This document shows positions 41,168 through 50,149 of a DNA stretch of 64,000 bases, piece by piece. Source of the stretch: Paenibacillus lentus. Its GTDB lineage: Bacteria > Bacillota > Bacilli > Paenibacillales > Paenibacillaceae. The notes under the pieces were generated by a model. It was not told the origin of the DNA, did not search any database, and worked only from the letters and a program-made list of their open reading frames with translations. The stretch is from assembly GCF_003931855.1 (NCBI RefSeq), contig NZ_CP034248.1, positions 372,001 to 436,000 of the forward strand, written 5' to 3'. The position numbers and the translations under genes were made by a program. The first letter of the stretch is position 1; every line of letters begins with the position of its first letter.

Positions 41168-41494
41168 CTATTTTATCCGCAAGTGTGGGTTCGTTTTTTT
41201 TAACAGGTCACGGAGGATTTCCCTCTCTAGCGCCTGCTCTGCATAGAGCTTCTTGAGTTTCTCGTGCTCCTTCTCCAAGGCTGCATAATCTGAGGCTGTA
41301 GGAACGAATGAAGCATGCTTCAAAGCATCGCCATCCAATTCGTCAAGATCCTTGCGTTTCAATTCTCTTGCCCAGCGCAGCACCATCTTCGGATCAAGAT
41401 CATGCTGCCTGGCTACTGCCGTCATATTGCCGATTTCATGCCCCTTGGATACAACCTTTTTCTTGAAGTTCAGATCATACCGTTTTCTTTCCAT
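41168..41494 (-). CDS. IS3-family transposase OrfA
   Basis: 108 residues: a helix-turn-helix (KRYDLNFKKKVVSKGHEIGNMTAVARQHDL) and a leucine-zipper-like coiled coil (YAALEKEHEKLKKLYAEQALEREILRDLLKK). It ends just after the A8 slippery run that feeds the OrfAB fusion. Confidence 0.9.
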   Translation of the reverse strand: MERKRYDLNFKKKVVSKGHEIGNMTAVARQHDLDPKMVLRWARELKRKDLDELDGDALKHASFVPTASDYAALEKEHEKLKKLYAEQALEREILRDLLKKTNPHLRIK

Positions 41495-41576
41495 TGCGTT
41501 CCCCTCCGACTGATTTCATTCTATCGGAATAAGGGGTGTACTGTCCAAGTTCATTTGGGGGCTAAATAGGATCATC

Positions 41577-42100
41577 CATACGCCGTCATCCTGCCACAAG
41601 AAAAGTTGGAGCTGCCGGTAACCGCACTTTCCTTCATAGAGTTGATACACTGTGCTAACTTGACGCTTGGCCTCGGCATCCCGGTCATAATTCTTTCGCT
41701 TCAAATAGGCATAGTGACCACTTCTGGAAACACCAAATAGCTGGCACAGTTCAGCTACCTAGCCCTCGCTGGGCTGCCTGTTCGACGAGTTTGAATCGTT
41801 CTTTCCTACCTCCCTCATCCAAGTTTCCTAACACTTTTTTTGCATCTCGTTCTCCCGCTTCAGCTGCTGCACATATCGTTCTTGATCCAGATACTCCTTT
41901 CGCCTTCCTCGCTGATCCAGTAATCCAAACTCACCTTGCTCTCGATATTTCCGCATCCACCGTTTCATTCGTTCTTTATCTTGGATACCTAGATGTTCGT
42001 TGATCTGCTGGTATGTCCAGTTTCCCTCCACGTGCAGGCGGATAGCTTCCATCTTTAGTTCCTCTGAATAAGTTTTAAACTTTTGACCTTTAATCGCCAT
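41577..42100 (-). pseudogene. IS150-like element: OrfA plus start of OrfB, truncated
   Basis: OrfA (41828-42100) starts MAIKGQKFKTYSEELK and has HVEGNWTYQQINEHLGI, an IS150/IS3-type helix-turn-helix, ending at an A7 run where a -1 shift leads to RFKLVEQAAQRG. A further frameshift near 41755 precedes VAELCQLFGVSRSGHYAYLK and GKCGYRQLQLFLWQDDG. The text stops at the inserted IS3 element; the OrfB tail resumes at 39961-40120 with about 170 residues lost. Confidence 0.8.
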
Positions 42101-42208
42101 TTAAAAATGCACCCCCTAGAATTCATCAGTTATACCAAGGGGTTTTTCCAATGTCTATTCTAAGGGGTGCACTTCAACCTTAGGGTGGGTTCTTACTTTT
42201 TCTTGTTA

Positions 42209-44203
42209 CTATCTTACAAGCACAAATCTCCAGTTATGATCCGCTGTGCCGTTATCATCCCATTGAACAATGTTCGCGCCTGATGTCGTGGACATGCCAT
42301 CCACGCCGAGCACCTTACCGCTATGGCGGTTGACAATCTTGTAGCTGCCATTGCCCACCGGAGCGAATTGCCATTCATGATCCGCTGTGCCATTATCATC
42401 CCATTGGATGGCTTTGGCCCCATTTGTAGTGGACATGTTTTCGATACCAAGCACCTTACCACTGCGCATATTCGTCAGCTTGTAATAGCCATTATTCAAG
42501 CTGTCCACCCGCCATTCGTGATCCGTCGCACCAAAATTGTTCGATTGCAGGGCCTGTGCGCCATCGGCTGTAGATGCGCCTGCTATGCCGATCATCAGAC
42601 CACTATGCTCGTTCTTCAACGTGTATACGCGGCCGTTCTCAATATCGGACGACTGCCCTCCGCCCGAGGAGCTGCCGAACTGCCAGTAATCCAGGTTAAA
42701 CAGACGTTGGCCATTTGCGCCTTTAAACATAAAGTACACATGATGCACGCCAGTCACGCCGTTTATCGTAGTTTCTTGGAGGCTCCATGTTTGATTGCCC
42801 CCTGTCGGGTTCACCTGGAGCGTTCCGATCACCTGTCCCGTTGGGCTACCGAGCCGAATTTCAATTTGGCCACCAACCGTCGAGGCCACATTCGCTTTGA
42901 AGCTCGTTGCGCCTTCCGAACCAAAGTCGGCATTAGCGACGGCAATCCAGTCACCATTATGAATATCGGTTACGTTCATGTTTACGTTTGGCACCATGCC
43001 GCCTGGCGCCTGAGCAACCTCCGTCAAAATGCCGCCCTGCCAGGCGATCGTCTCAGCCTCCGTCCGTAGATACGGATTTAGATTTTTGATCTGTGTAACG
43101 CCTTTCATTGTTCCCTGAATCGGGTTAATCTCCCCATTTCCCGCATACGTCAGCTCATTAATATGAGGCGAGCGATATCCGAGTCCATCACCCAGTATGG
43201 CCTTACTGACAGTCTGGGCATGGTAAGCAATATACCACTTATTGTTGAATGGGAAGATGGAATGGTGGTTATTGCCCCCGACGCCGAAAAACTCATACGG
43301 ATTTTTCAGAATCGATTTTACATAAGTAAACGGCCCCATCGGGTTGTCGCTCACCATATAGGCGATTTCTCCAGGAGGTGGCGTTCCTGGCGGATGAGTT
43401 CCACCAAAGTTGGAGCAGTAAGAGTAATAATATTTGCCGTTGTATTTGTGGATTCCCGAGTCTTCAAAAAAGAATGGAGCGTCAATAACCTGCGCGCTGC
43501 CTTCCGTATGAATCATATCATTGCTTAGTTTGATGACGCGGGCTGTCTTAGGACTCGCCCATTGCTGCTGGGTCGGATTGTTGCCGCCGGGAACTCCACC
43601 GCCGAAATACAGATAACCCGTGCCATCATCATCGACCAATACGGCCGGATCAAACAGCCATACAACACCCGCAACACCAGGTGTATTTAGAGTCACCAGC
43701 GCTTTTCCAAGCGGATCTGTCCACGGCCCGATCGGGCTGTCTGCGGTGAGTACGCCAAGCCCTCCTGCACTATTGGAGAAGTAAAGAAAGAACTTGTCCT
43801 GTCCGTTGATTTTCTTATGGGCAGCAGCCGGAGCCCAGGAGCCATTAGCCCACTTGGCGATGCCATTAGGCCCTGCAACAGGAATAGCGCCGTGATCCGT
43901 CCAGTTCACCATGTCGTCCGAGGAAATGACATGCACCTTATTCAAATTGCTGAACGAATTAGTTTTCACTTTTCCGTTGCTATCGTATTCATAAGCGTCG
44001 CTGGACATATAAAGATAGACCCTACCGTTGTAGGTCATCGCAAACGGGTCAGCCCCAAGCTTATGATCCATCAGCGGATTGGCGTTGCCAGGAGTTTTGG
44101 CGATCGCCGGCGTTTCCGCGTGGACGGACTGACTTTGGAACATCCCCATCCCTAGCAGCACAAAGGTTAATAGTAAAACTATGCTTCTCTTACCCTTCTT
44201 CAT
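42209..44203 (-). CDS. Secreted GH43 arabinofuranosidase/xylosidase with CBM6 and ricin-type domains
   Basis: 664 residues from ATG 44203 (GGAGG 9 nt upstream); a longer reading has no ribosome site. Signal peptide about 1-30 (SIVLLLTFVLLGMGMF...VHA). The GH43 five-blade propeller (about 35-360) has HKLGADPFAMTYNGRVYLY (general base Asp), FDPAVLVDDDGTGYLYFGG and FFFEDSGIHKYNGKYYYSY (acid Glu). A CBM6-type domain follows (about 375-520, RTEAETIAW...), then a ricin-B/CBM13-like domain with three QW-type repeats (about 530-664). It probably trims arabinose or xylose from arabinoxylan outside the cell. Confidence 0.92.
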   Translation of the reverse strand: MKKGKRSIVLLLTFVLLGMGMFQSQSVHAETPAIAKTPGNANPLMDHKLGADPFAMTYNGRVYLYMSSDAYEYDSNGKVKTNSFSNLNKVHVISSDDMVNWTDHGAIPVAGPNGIAKWANGSWAPAAAHKKINGQDKFFLYFSNSAGGLGVLTADSPIGPWTDPLGKALVTLNTPGVAGVVWLFDPAVLVDDDGTGYLYFGGGVPGGNNPTQQQWASPKTARVIKLSNDMIHTEGSAQVIDAPFFFEDSGIHKYNGKYYYSYCSNFGGTHPPGTPPPGEIAYMVSDNPMGPFTYVKSILKNPYEFFGVGGNNHHSIFPFNNKWYIAYHAQTVSKAILGDGLGYRSPHINELTYAGNGEINPIQGTMKGVTQIKNLNPYLRTEAETIAWQGGILTEVAQAPGGMVPNVNMNVTDIHNGDWIAVANADFGSEGATSFKANVASTVGGQIEIRLGSPTGQVIGTLQVNPTGGNQTWSLQETTINGVTGVHHVYFMFKGANGQRLFNLDYWQFGSSSGGGQSSDIENGRVYTLKNEHSGLMIGIAGASTADGAQALQSNNFGATDHEWRVDSLNNGYYKLTNMRSGKVLGIENMSTTNGAKAIQWDDNGTADHEWQFAPVGNGSYKIVNRHSGKVLGVDGMSTTSGANIVQWDDNGTADHNWRFVLVR

Positions 44204-44265
44204 TTTAATTCCCTCCTCATTGTTAAAAATAACTTCTCCGTGCATTCGTACTTTTCGCATATTCG

Positions 44266-46308
44266 TTACCTCATGAATGCGAAACTCCAATTGTGATCCG
44301 CCGTGCCGTTATCGTCCCATTGTACGATTTTTGCACCTGCCGTCTTGGACATGCCGTCCACGCCGAGTACCTTGCCGCTATGGCGATTGACCAATTTATA
44401 GCTGCCGTCGCCCACGGGGGCGAGCTGCCATTCATGATCCGCCGTGCCATTATCATCCCATTGTACGGCGGAAGCGCCATTCGCGGTGGACATGTTCTCA
44501 ATCCCTAGCACCTTGCCGCTATGGATATTCGTCAGCTTGTAGTAGCCGCTGCTTAAGCGATCAAACCGCCACTGATGATCTGCACTGCCATTATCGTTCC
44601 ATTGGACAGCTTGTCCTCCATTCGCCGTGGACATGGCAGAGATACCAATGACCATGCTGCTATGCGCGTTTCTCAGCTTATACACCGATCCGCTTTGTAC
44701 AGGTGACTGAGGCGACTCTCCCGCTCCCTCCGTCCCTGTCATCCGATTATCGATTCTAAAATAATCGAAATCCACGTACCCGCCAGCTGATTGCGTTGCA
44801 TAATTAAACAAAGCAAATCGATAGCCCATAAAATGTGGCAGGGTGTAGCTCATCTGCAGCGTGTCGCCAATAGCCGTCCACCGATTTCCGTCCAGGCTGT
44901 AATAGAAGTAAGCCTTGTCGGTTCTATTTTTAAAATCCATTTCCACCTTTAAATACACCTTGTCCTGCGCAAGAGGTACGCTCGCCACTTCCACCGGTGC
45001 TGCCCCGCTGCCATTGACCATCACGATTGATTTGGAATTCCCGGACATTTTCACCCCGACGAACCCATAGTTTTTCTGCAAAGCTGCAAGCCCTGCATAA
45101 TCTCCGCTTTTCATTTGGCTTACATCAATGGCAATCCGACCGGAGCTTTCCGGCCCGATGCTTCTTTGCGTCAGTGAGTTGCGCGCGTCCAAAATGCTTG
45201 TGCTGGTTCGTCCGGTCTTCAGCCGTATAAATCCCGGGCGCTCCGTCAGAGACCAAAGATTGTTAACGGGATTGTGATTCCACTGCCATACAAGCGGAAG
45301 CCGTGTCTGTTCGAATTCATCAGAAGCCACGATTTTATGATTAGAATTCACGCCGGGAACTGGCTTTGGCATTTGGGCGGGAATCTGGCCATTCACGCCG
45401 AATACCGGCCAATCGTTTTGCCAGGCAACTGGAACAAGGAAGGGAGTGCGCCCTACAGATCCATGATCCTGGAAAAGCATGCCGTACCATTTGCCATCCG
45501 CCGTATCCACGATTCCACCTTGAGCAACGCCAGCATAGTCCAGAGCAACCCGTCCTTCATAAGGCCCCGTAATGTGATCCGCTCTATAAACCAATTGCGT
45601 ACGGCCTTTTCCCTGCGGCCAGGTGATCAGGAAGATGTAATACTTACCGTTAATTTTCTGAATATGCGCCCCTTCAGCTGGGAGCCCTATATTCGAGCCT
45701 GCAACCTGACTGGCATTGGGGATAATAACCTGATTTAGTCCACCCGCCTTGACGGCGCTGGCGTCCGAATGAAGTTCCGTAATCCGGATATCGCCGCTGC
45801 CATGAACCAAATAGACACGCCCATCGTCATCAAAATGCAAAGACATGTCATGATAAAAACCGATCGTGGAACGTGTCCATGGCCCTTTTTCAATATCCCT
45901 AGTCTTGTAGATGAATGTATTGCCCGCTGTGCTGGAGGAAAAGACCACATAATAAGTGCCGTTATGATATCTTAAACTGCTGGCCCATGAGCCTTTGCCA
46001 TACTCATTTTGACCGTTCCTCAACGCCTGTGCGTCCGAATCCCCAAGCGTATCGTAAACATAATTCACAATCTCCCAATTAACGAGATCATAAGATTTCA
46101 TGATCGGCACGCCAGGGTTCATATGCATCGTTGTGCTTGTCATATAGTACGCGTTACCAACTCTAATGACATCTGGATCCGGTACATCAGCCCATATGAT
46201 GGGATTCTCAAACGAATTTTGATCCTGTGCAGCATGCAGAGCAGGTGACTTGAGTGTCACTACCATTGCAAGCGCTATCAAAAATAAGTGAGTTTTTCTC
46301 CACATCAT
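44266..46308 (-). CDS. Secreted GH43 beta-xylosidase-type enzyme with a ricin-type domain
   Basis: 680 residues; GGAGGAG precedes the ATG. Signal peptide about 1-26 (LFLIALAMVVTL...LHA). The GH43 propeller (about 30-330) has FENPIIWADVPDPDVIRVG (general base Asp), HDMSLHFDDDGRVYLVHG and PAEGAHIQKINGKYYIF (acid Glu). A beta-sandwich as in GH43 beta-xylosidases (about 335-540) follows, and a ricin-B/CBM13-like domain (about 550-680). The last domain is almost the same at DNA level as that of the next gene. The pair are co-directional, 62 bp apart, probably one operon. Confidence 0.92.
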   Translation of the reverse strand: MMWRKTHLFLIALAMVVTLKSPALHAAQDQNSFENPIIWADVPDPDVIRVGNAYYMTSTTMHMNPGVPIMKSYDLVNWEIVNYVYDTLGDSDAQALRNGQNEYGKGSWASSLRYHNGTYYVVFSSSTAGNTFIYKTRDIEKGPWTRSTIGFYHDMSLHFDDDGRVYLVHGSGDIRITELHSDASAVKAGGLNQVIIPNASQVAGSNIGLPAEGAHIQKINGKYYIFLITWPQGKGRTQLVYRADHITGPYEGRVALDYAGVAQGGIVDTADGKWYGMLFQDHGSVGRTPFLVPVAWQNDWPVFGVNGQIPAQMPKPVPGVNSNHKIVASDEFEQTRLPLVWQWNHNPVNNLWSLTERPGFIRLKTGRTSTSILDARNSLTQRSIGPESSGRIAIDVSQMKSGDYAGLAALQKNYGFVGVKMSGNSKSIVMVNGSGAAPVEVASVPLAQDKVYLKVEMDFKNRTDKAYFYYSLDGNRWTAIGDTLQMSYTLPHFMGYRFALFNYATQSAGGYVDFDYFRIDNRMTGTEGAGESPQSPVQSGSVYKLRNAHSSMVIGISAMSTANGGQAVQWNDNGSADHQWRFDRLSSGYYKLTNIHSGKVLGIENMSTANGASAVQWDDNGTADHEWQLAPVGDGSYKLVNRHSGKVLGVDGMSKTAGAKIVQWDDNGTADHNWSFAFMR

Positions 46309-46618
46309 GATACGTCTCCTCCTTTCCTACGGGTTCTTAAAATAGCACCAACGGAAACTGCTGCCTCCTGGAAGTCCAAAGAATGTCTTAACGATCCGAG
46401 ACTCTCCCTCCCTTCTAAACAAATTACCACCCCATTATACCTCGTTTCTGCTATTTTTAGCAATAAATTACAATTACAAAAAATTAATTATATAGTTGCT
46501 TTTGAAGAATCTAAATGGACTTTTTGTGATTTTGTTGAAATTTCTTTTTACTGTTTTTCAGGAAAGTAAAAACACCATATTCTCTTTCTCTTACCGAGAG
46601 AAGTTCTAAGATAATTAG

Positions 46619-46633
46619 GGAAAGCGCTTTAAT
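46619..46633. promoter_or_regulatory. Catabolite-response element (cre) upstream of the GH8 gene
   Basis: GGAAAGCGCTTTAAT has the CcpA core AAAGCGCTTT. It lies 65 bp before the GH8 start in the divergent region 46309-46697, which otherwise shows an A+T-rich block with a TATAAT-like box for the GH43 side (minus strand, 46487-46492). Confidence 0.75.
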
Positions 46634-46697
46634 TTGCTCACCTCCTGTCGTGCTATGATGAAGCAAACTAACGAGATAGAAAAAGGAGGCTGTTTTT

Positions 46698-47840
46698 ATG
46701 TCCACAAGCCAATTGGGCGCTTTCCATACGAAAGACTACCGAAACCCGCTCAAGGAGCTCGGCTATCCGGAAGCGGACATCCAAGCCAAACTGGAACAGG
46801 CATGGAGCGATTTGTTTTATGGAGATCCGGATGTGCGTATTTATTATCCGATGGGCGACGATAAAGGCTATATTCTCGATACCGGAAATTTGGACGTGCG
46901 GACGGAAGGGATGTCTTACGGGATGATGATGGCCGTGCAAATGAATAAAAAGGAGGAGTTTGACCGACTGTGGAATTTCTCGAAAACGTTTATGCAGCAC
47001 AAGGAAGGCCGCTACGCCAACTACTTCGCCTGGCACTGCAAACCGGACGGTACCCGCATCTCTCAAGGGCCAGCGCCGGACGGGGAGGAATTCTTTGCCA
47101 TGGCTCTGTTCTTCGCTGCACATCGTTGGGGAGACGGCCCGGAACCCTATAACTATTCTGAGCAGGCACGAACGATATTAAGAGCATGCTTGCATCAGGG
47201 AGAGGACGGCGAAGGCGATCCGATGTGGGACCCAGCAACGAAATTAATCAAGTTCGTCCCAGAATCCACGTTTAGCGATCCGTCATACCATCTCCCTCAT
47301 TTTTACGATTTATTCGCCCTGCTCGCCGATGAGCGGGACACGGTCTTTTGGCGGGAGGCCGCCAAGGCCAGCCGCGCCTACCTACATACGGCATGCCATC
47401 CGCAAACCGGCCTTGCCCCGGAGTACGCAAACTTTGACGGAACACCTGCCGCCCCGCAACCGCATGGCGATTTCCGTCATTTCTTCAGCGACTCTTACCG
47501 AGTGGCCGCCAATATCGGCCTGGATTGGGTATGGTTCCGTCAGGACCCTTGGCAGGTCGAGCAATCCAACCGAATCCAAGCATTTTTCCGGGACATCGAT
47601 GTCTCCGACTACCGCCGGTATACGATTGACGGGAAGCCTTTTGACGAGCCATCGCTGCATCCCATTGGACTTCTGGCCACCATCGCGGCAGCCTCCCTCG
47701 CCGCCGACGGCCCAGACGCAGAGCATTTCGTCCACCTGTTCTGGAACACGCCGCTTCGTACGGGCGACCGTCGCTATTACGATAACTGCCTGTACTTCTT
47801 CAGCCTGCTGGCCTTGAGCGGGAACTATCGGATATACTGA
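46698..47840 (+). CDS. Reducing-end xylose-releasing exo-oligoxylanase (GH8, Rex)
   Basis: 380 residues, no signal peptide (cytoplasmic). It agrees with Bacillus halodurans Rex position by position: catalytic acid E70 in RTEGMSYGMMMAVQ, D128 in GPAPDGEEFFAMAL, catalytic base Asp about 265 in HFFSDSYRVAANIGLDW. Rex removes xylose from the reducing end of xylo-oligosaccharides. AAGGAGG is 8 nt before the ATG. With the two secreted GH43 enzymes on the other side of the control region it forms a small xylan-use unit under CcpA control. Confidence 0.95.
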   Translation: MSTSQLGAFHTKDYRNPLKELGYPEADIQAKLEQAWSDLFYGDPDVRIYYPMGDDKGYILDTGNLDVRTEGMSYGMMMAVQMNKKEEFDRLWNFSKTFMQHKEGRYANYFAWHCKPDGTRISQGPAPDGEEFFAMALFFAAHRWGDGPEPYNYSEQARTILRACLHQGEDGEGDPMWDPATKLIKFVPESTFSDPSYHLPHFYDLFALLADERDTVFWREAAKASRAYLHTACHPQTGLAPEYANFDGTPAAPQPHGDFRHFFSDSYRVAANIGLDWVWFRQDPWQVEQSNRIQAFFRDIDVSDYRRYTIDGKPFDEPSLHPIGLLATIAAASLAADGPDAEHFVHLFWNTPLRTGDRRYYDNCLYFFSLLALSGNYRIY

Positions 47841-47867
47841 TGACCGTATTGGTGGCAGAGTATTTAA

Positions 47868-47899
47868 AAAGGCTGGCATCGCAAGGATGTCCAGCCTTT
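47868..47899. terminator. Convergent terminator, GH8 and binding-protein genes
   Basis: AAAGGCTGGCATC (47868-47880) and GATGTCCAGCCTTT (47886-47899) pair with one bulge. It overlaps the stop codon of the minus-strand binding-protein gene and follows GH8 by 27 bp. Confidence 0.75.
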
Positions 47900-49196
47900 A
47901 TTTCATCATAGATTCAAGTGTTACTTGCAGTTCCTCCTCCATGAGCTGTAGAGATTCTTGAACGGTTCGTTGTTCGGACAGCATTTCAGCTAGATACCTT
48001 GCCGAGATTTCATCGATCTTAGGGTATATTTCTGATGGTAGTTCCCTGAATTCATTCACTAAAGTATGATTTACCTTTTCCAATTTATAAAATGCTTTGA
48101 TGGATTCCTCCTGATTCTCGGCTACTCTTACAGGTAAGTCCATCGTGTTGATTTGCGGGAGCAGTCGTGCATAATCATTCCCAGAAACATACTTGATGAA
48201 TTCCCAGGCTCCCTTGGTGTCGTCATTGTTGGATGGAATCGAAAATATGTCATTCATCGTTATCCCATTTCCCATATTTGGCTGTTCTGCACGAATAGGA
48301 AGCGTTGTAATTCCCCATTCAAGTTCATTATTTTCTTCATCTAAAATTCGATATAACGAGGAATCAGCAACAGCCATTGCAATATTACCCGATAAAAAAG
48401 GATAACTCTTCTTCGTTACATCCTCTATGTTCAAGGATTCCGTTTGTTCTACTTGATTTGGGTCAAAACAGGTCCCCGATTTGAAACACGATGTCACTTC
48501 ATCAAATATTTTCTCCCACGACGAAGAATTTAGAGTAAATTTCCCATTTCCATAAACGGATAACCCACTGCCTTCTCCTATTGTTAAAGCCATCATAAAG
48601 GGGTTAGCAGCTTTTTTGTGATAGAACCCAAACTGCGGAGTCTGACCATCCTTAAAGTCTGAAAATTTATGAGCAAGTGCAAATACTTCCTCCCATGTTA
48701 TCAAGTCTCTTGGATATGAAATACGATACTCATCAAAAAGCTCTTTATTATAAAATAATGCTTCCCCTACAAATGTTGGCGTTAGCCCATGTATCTTGCC
48801 TTGTTCATCTTGAAGGAAGTCGAGGACAGCTGGTGAATAATTCGTAAGATCGAAGCGATCCTTGATTATCATCTCATCCAGGGAGAGTAATTTGCCCGTT
48901 TCTTGAAGTACGGAGTAGGATTCCATGGGGATAGTTATTAAATCTATATTTTCCATTGCTATGAGTTCTTCAATTGTATCCGTCATATTCGTTCCTGGAG
49001 TAAGATGTTCAAAAATCGAAACAACTTCTATAGAGTAATTAGAGTGTGTGGCAAGAAAAAAATTCCCGTACAGCTGATTAAATGTTCTTTCATTAAAAGC
49101 AAGTACCTTTAAGGTTCTATGCTCGTGTTCTTCTACCTGTACCTGACAACCAGGTAATAAGATGAGCAGACTTAACAACAGGCAAAGCTTCTTCAT
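47898..49196 (-). CDS. Orphan extracellular solute-binding lipoprotein
   Basis: 432 residues. Lipobox LILLPGC puts the lipid-bearing Cys at about residue 17. The family-1 fold is seen in ENIDLITIPMESYSVLQE, EALFYNKELFDEYRISYP, ITWEEVFALAHKF and IFSIPSNNDDTKGAWEFIKYVSG. Two extra Cys residues (SCFKSGTC) are unusual in this family and may form a disulfide. No permease genes are adjacent, so it either feeds a transporter encoded elsewhere or works as a sensor partner. A leader hairpin lies 25 bp before its start. Confidence 0.85.
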   Translation of the reverse strand: MKKLCLLLSLLILLPGCQVQVEEHEHRTLKVLAFNERTFNQLYGNFFLATHSNYSIEVVSIFEHLTPGTNMTDTIEELIAMENIDLITIPMESYSVLQETGKLLSLDEMIIKDRFDLTNYSPAVLDFLQDEQGKIHGLTPTFVGEALFYNKELFDEYRISYPRDLITWEEVFALAHKFSDFKDGQTPQFGFYHKKAANPFMMALTIGEGSGLSVYGNGKFTLNSSSWEKIFDEVTSCFKSGTCFDPNQVEQTESLNIEDVTKKSYPFLSGNIAMAVADSSLYRILDEENNELEWGITTLPIRAEQPNMGNGITMNDIFSIPSNNDDTKGAWEFIKYVSGNDYARLLPQINTMDLPVRVAENQEESIKAFYKLEKVNHTLVNEFRELPSEIYPKIDEISARYLAEMLSEQRTVQESLQLMEEELQVTLESMMK

Positions 49197-49220
49197 TTTA
49201 TTATATCCCCTGTCTACGAC

Positions 49221-49260
49221 ACGCCCCGTCCTTAGACTTCCTTATCCTAGGCCTGGGCGT
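49221..49260 (-). promoter_or_regulatory. Leader hairpin C, before the orphan binding-protein gene
   Basis: ACGCCC arms (49221-49226 with 49255-49260) plus inner CTTA/CCTAGG-type pairs give an imperfect hairpin. On the minus strand it comes 25 bp before the ATG. It shares the plan and part of the loop with hairpins A and B. A CATAAC box (49283-49288) may be its -10. Confidence 0.5.
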
Positions 49261-49384
49261 ATGTGGTCTGATATTTTGATTGTTATGTAGAGCCGCTCAT
49301 TTCCCTATTTCCGTCGACCGATTAAATCTAAATTTTTTCATGCGATCCCTCTTTAGATTCCAATTAAGTTTTCTAGATATCCAC

Positions 49385-49897
49385 TCATGGAGTAGTAAAT
49401 TCCTGTCTTAGCAGGGACATTAAGATCAGAGATTCGTAATGATCGCCATTCTTAATACACTCTCTTAATATTCCTTCCTGCTTGAACCCTAGGGATAAGT
49501 AAAGCTGTCTGGCCCTTTCGTTATGTACCTTAACATCCAGCCATATGCGATGAGCACCTAGCTCTCCAAATACATGCTGCAAAAGCGCCCTGATTGCTTC
49601 TCTTCCGTAGCCTTTATTTTTCTTAGAAATCACGATTCTGACTAGTTCTATATTCTGATGTGGATTTTCCAGACCAGCTAAAATAATATAACCAACCTGG
49701 TTCAGCTCTTCATCCTCTATGACAATATGCCTCTTATCCGAGTCGTTTAACGTTGTAATATGTTCATCCCTTGACCATGGAATGATATAGGATATGTTCT
49801 CGCGATCGTTTTCTAGGGTTAAAACCATCTCTACATCGCGAACCATGGTTAACCGATATACCAGCCTTTCCGATCTCATAAAAATAGCAGATTTCAT
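49385..49897 (-). CDS. GNAT acetyltransferase, RimJ/RimL-like
   Basis: 170 residues from ATG 49897; GGAAGGAGG lies about 6 nt upstream, so the longer reading to 50011 is rejected. Motifs: SERLVYRLTMVRDVEMV at the start, IVISKKNKGYGREAIRALL with the acetyl-CoA loop (K-K-N-K-G-Y-G), and HNERARQLYLSLGFKQEG near the end. This is the Acetyltransf_3/RimJ-RimL subgroup, which modifies ribosomal proteins, antibiotics or amines. Substrate unknown. Divergent from the monooxygenase gene. Confidence 0.88.
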   Translation of the reverse strand: MKSAIFMRSERLVYRLTMVRDVEMVLTLENDRENISYIIPWSRDEHITTLNDSDKRHIVIEDEELNQVGYIILAGLENPHQNIELVRIVISKKNKGYGREAIRALLQHVFGELGAHRIWLDVKVHNERARQLYLSLGFKQEGILRECIKNGDHYESLILMSLLRQEFTTP

Positions 49898-50149
49898 GGC
49901 CCCACCTCCTTCCATTACTATACAACCAAAATCCAAAGAGTGGAAGTTGAAGCATAAACTACATGAACCAAGAACCAGCTTCGGCTTCAAAATCCCAGAA
50001 TTAATATGCAAAAGAAGACACTTTATAGTTGTTAGTTCCTATATTAAGTTCTTTGTATTATTATAGAATTAGGCATTTATGAATTAACAAACTAGGGATT
50101 GCAAACAATTCGAATACAAGGTAATTCTAATCACGAAGGAGTTTCCGCA

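Larger units (their letters stand above)
40142..41564 (-). mobile_element. IS3-family insertion sequence, apparently intact
   Basis: 1423 bp with imperfect inverted ends: TAACCCCCTAATATTGGACA at 40142 and, on the other strand, TAGCCCCCAAATGAACTTGG ending at 41564. It carries orfA and orfB in the usual -1 arrangement. It is inserted in an older IS150-like element. No short target duplication is visible, which suggests a deletion next to it. Confidence 0.85.
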
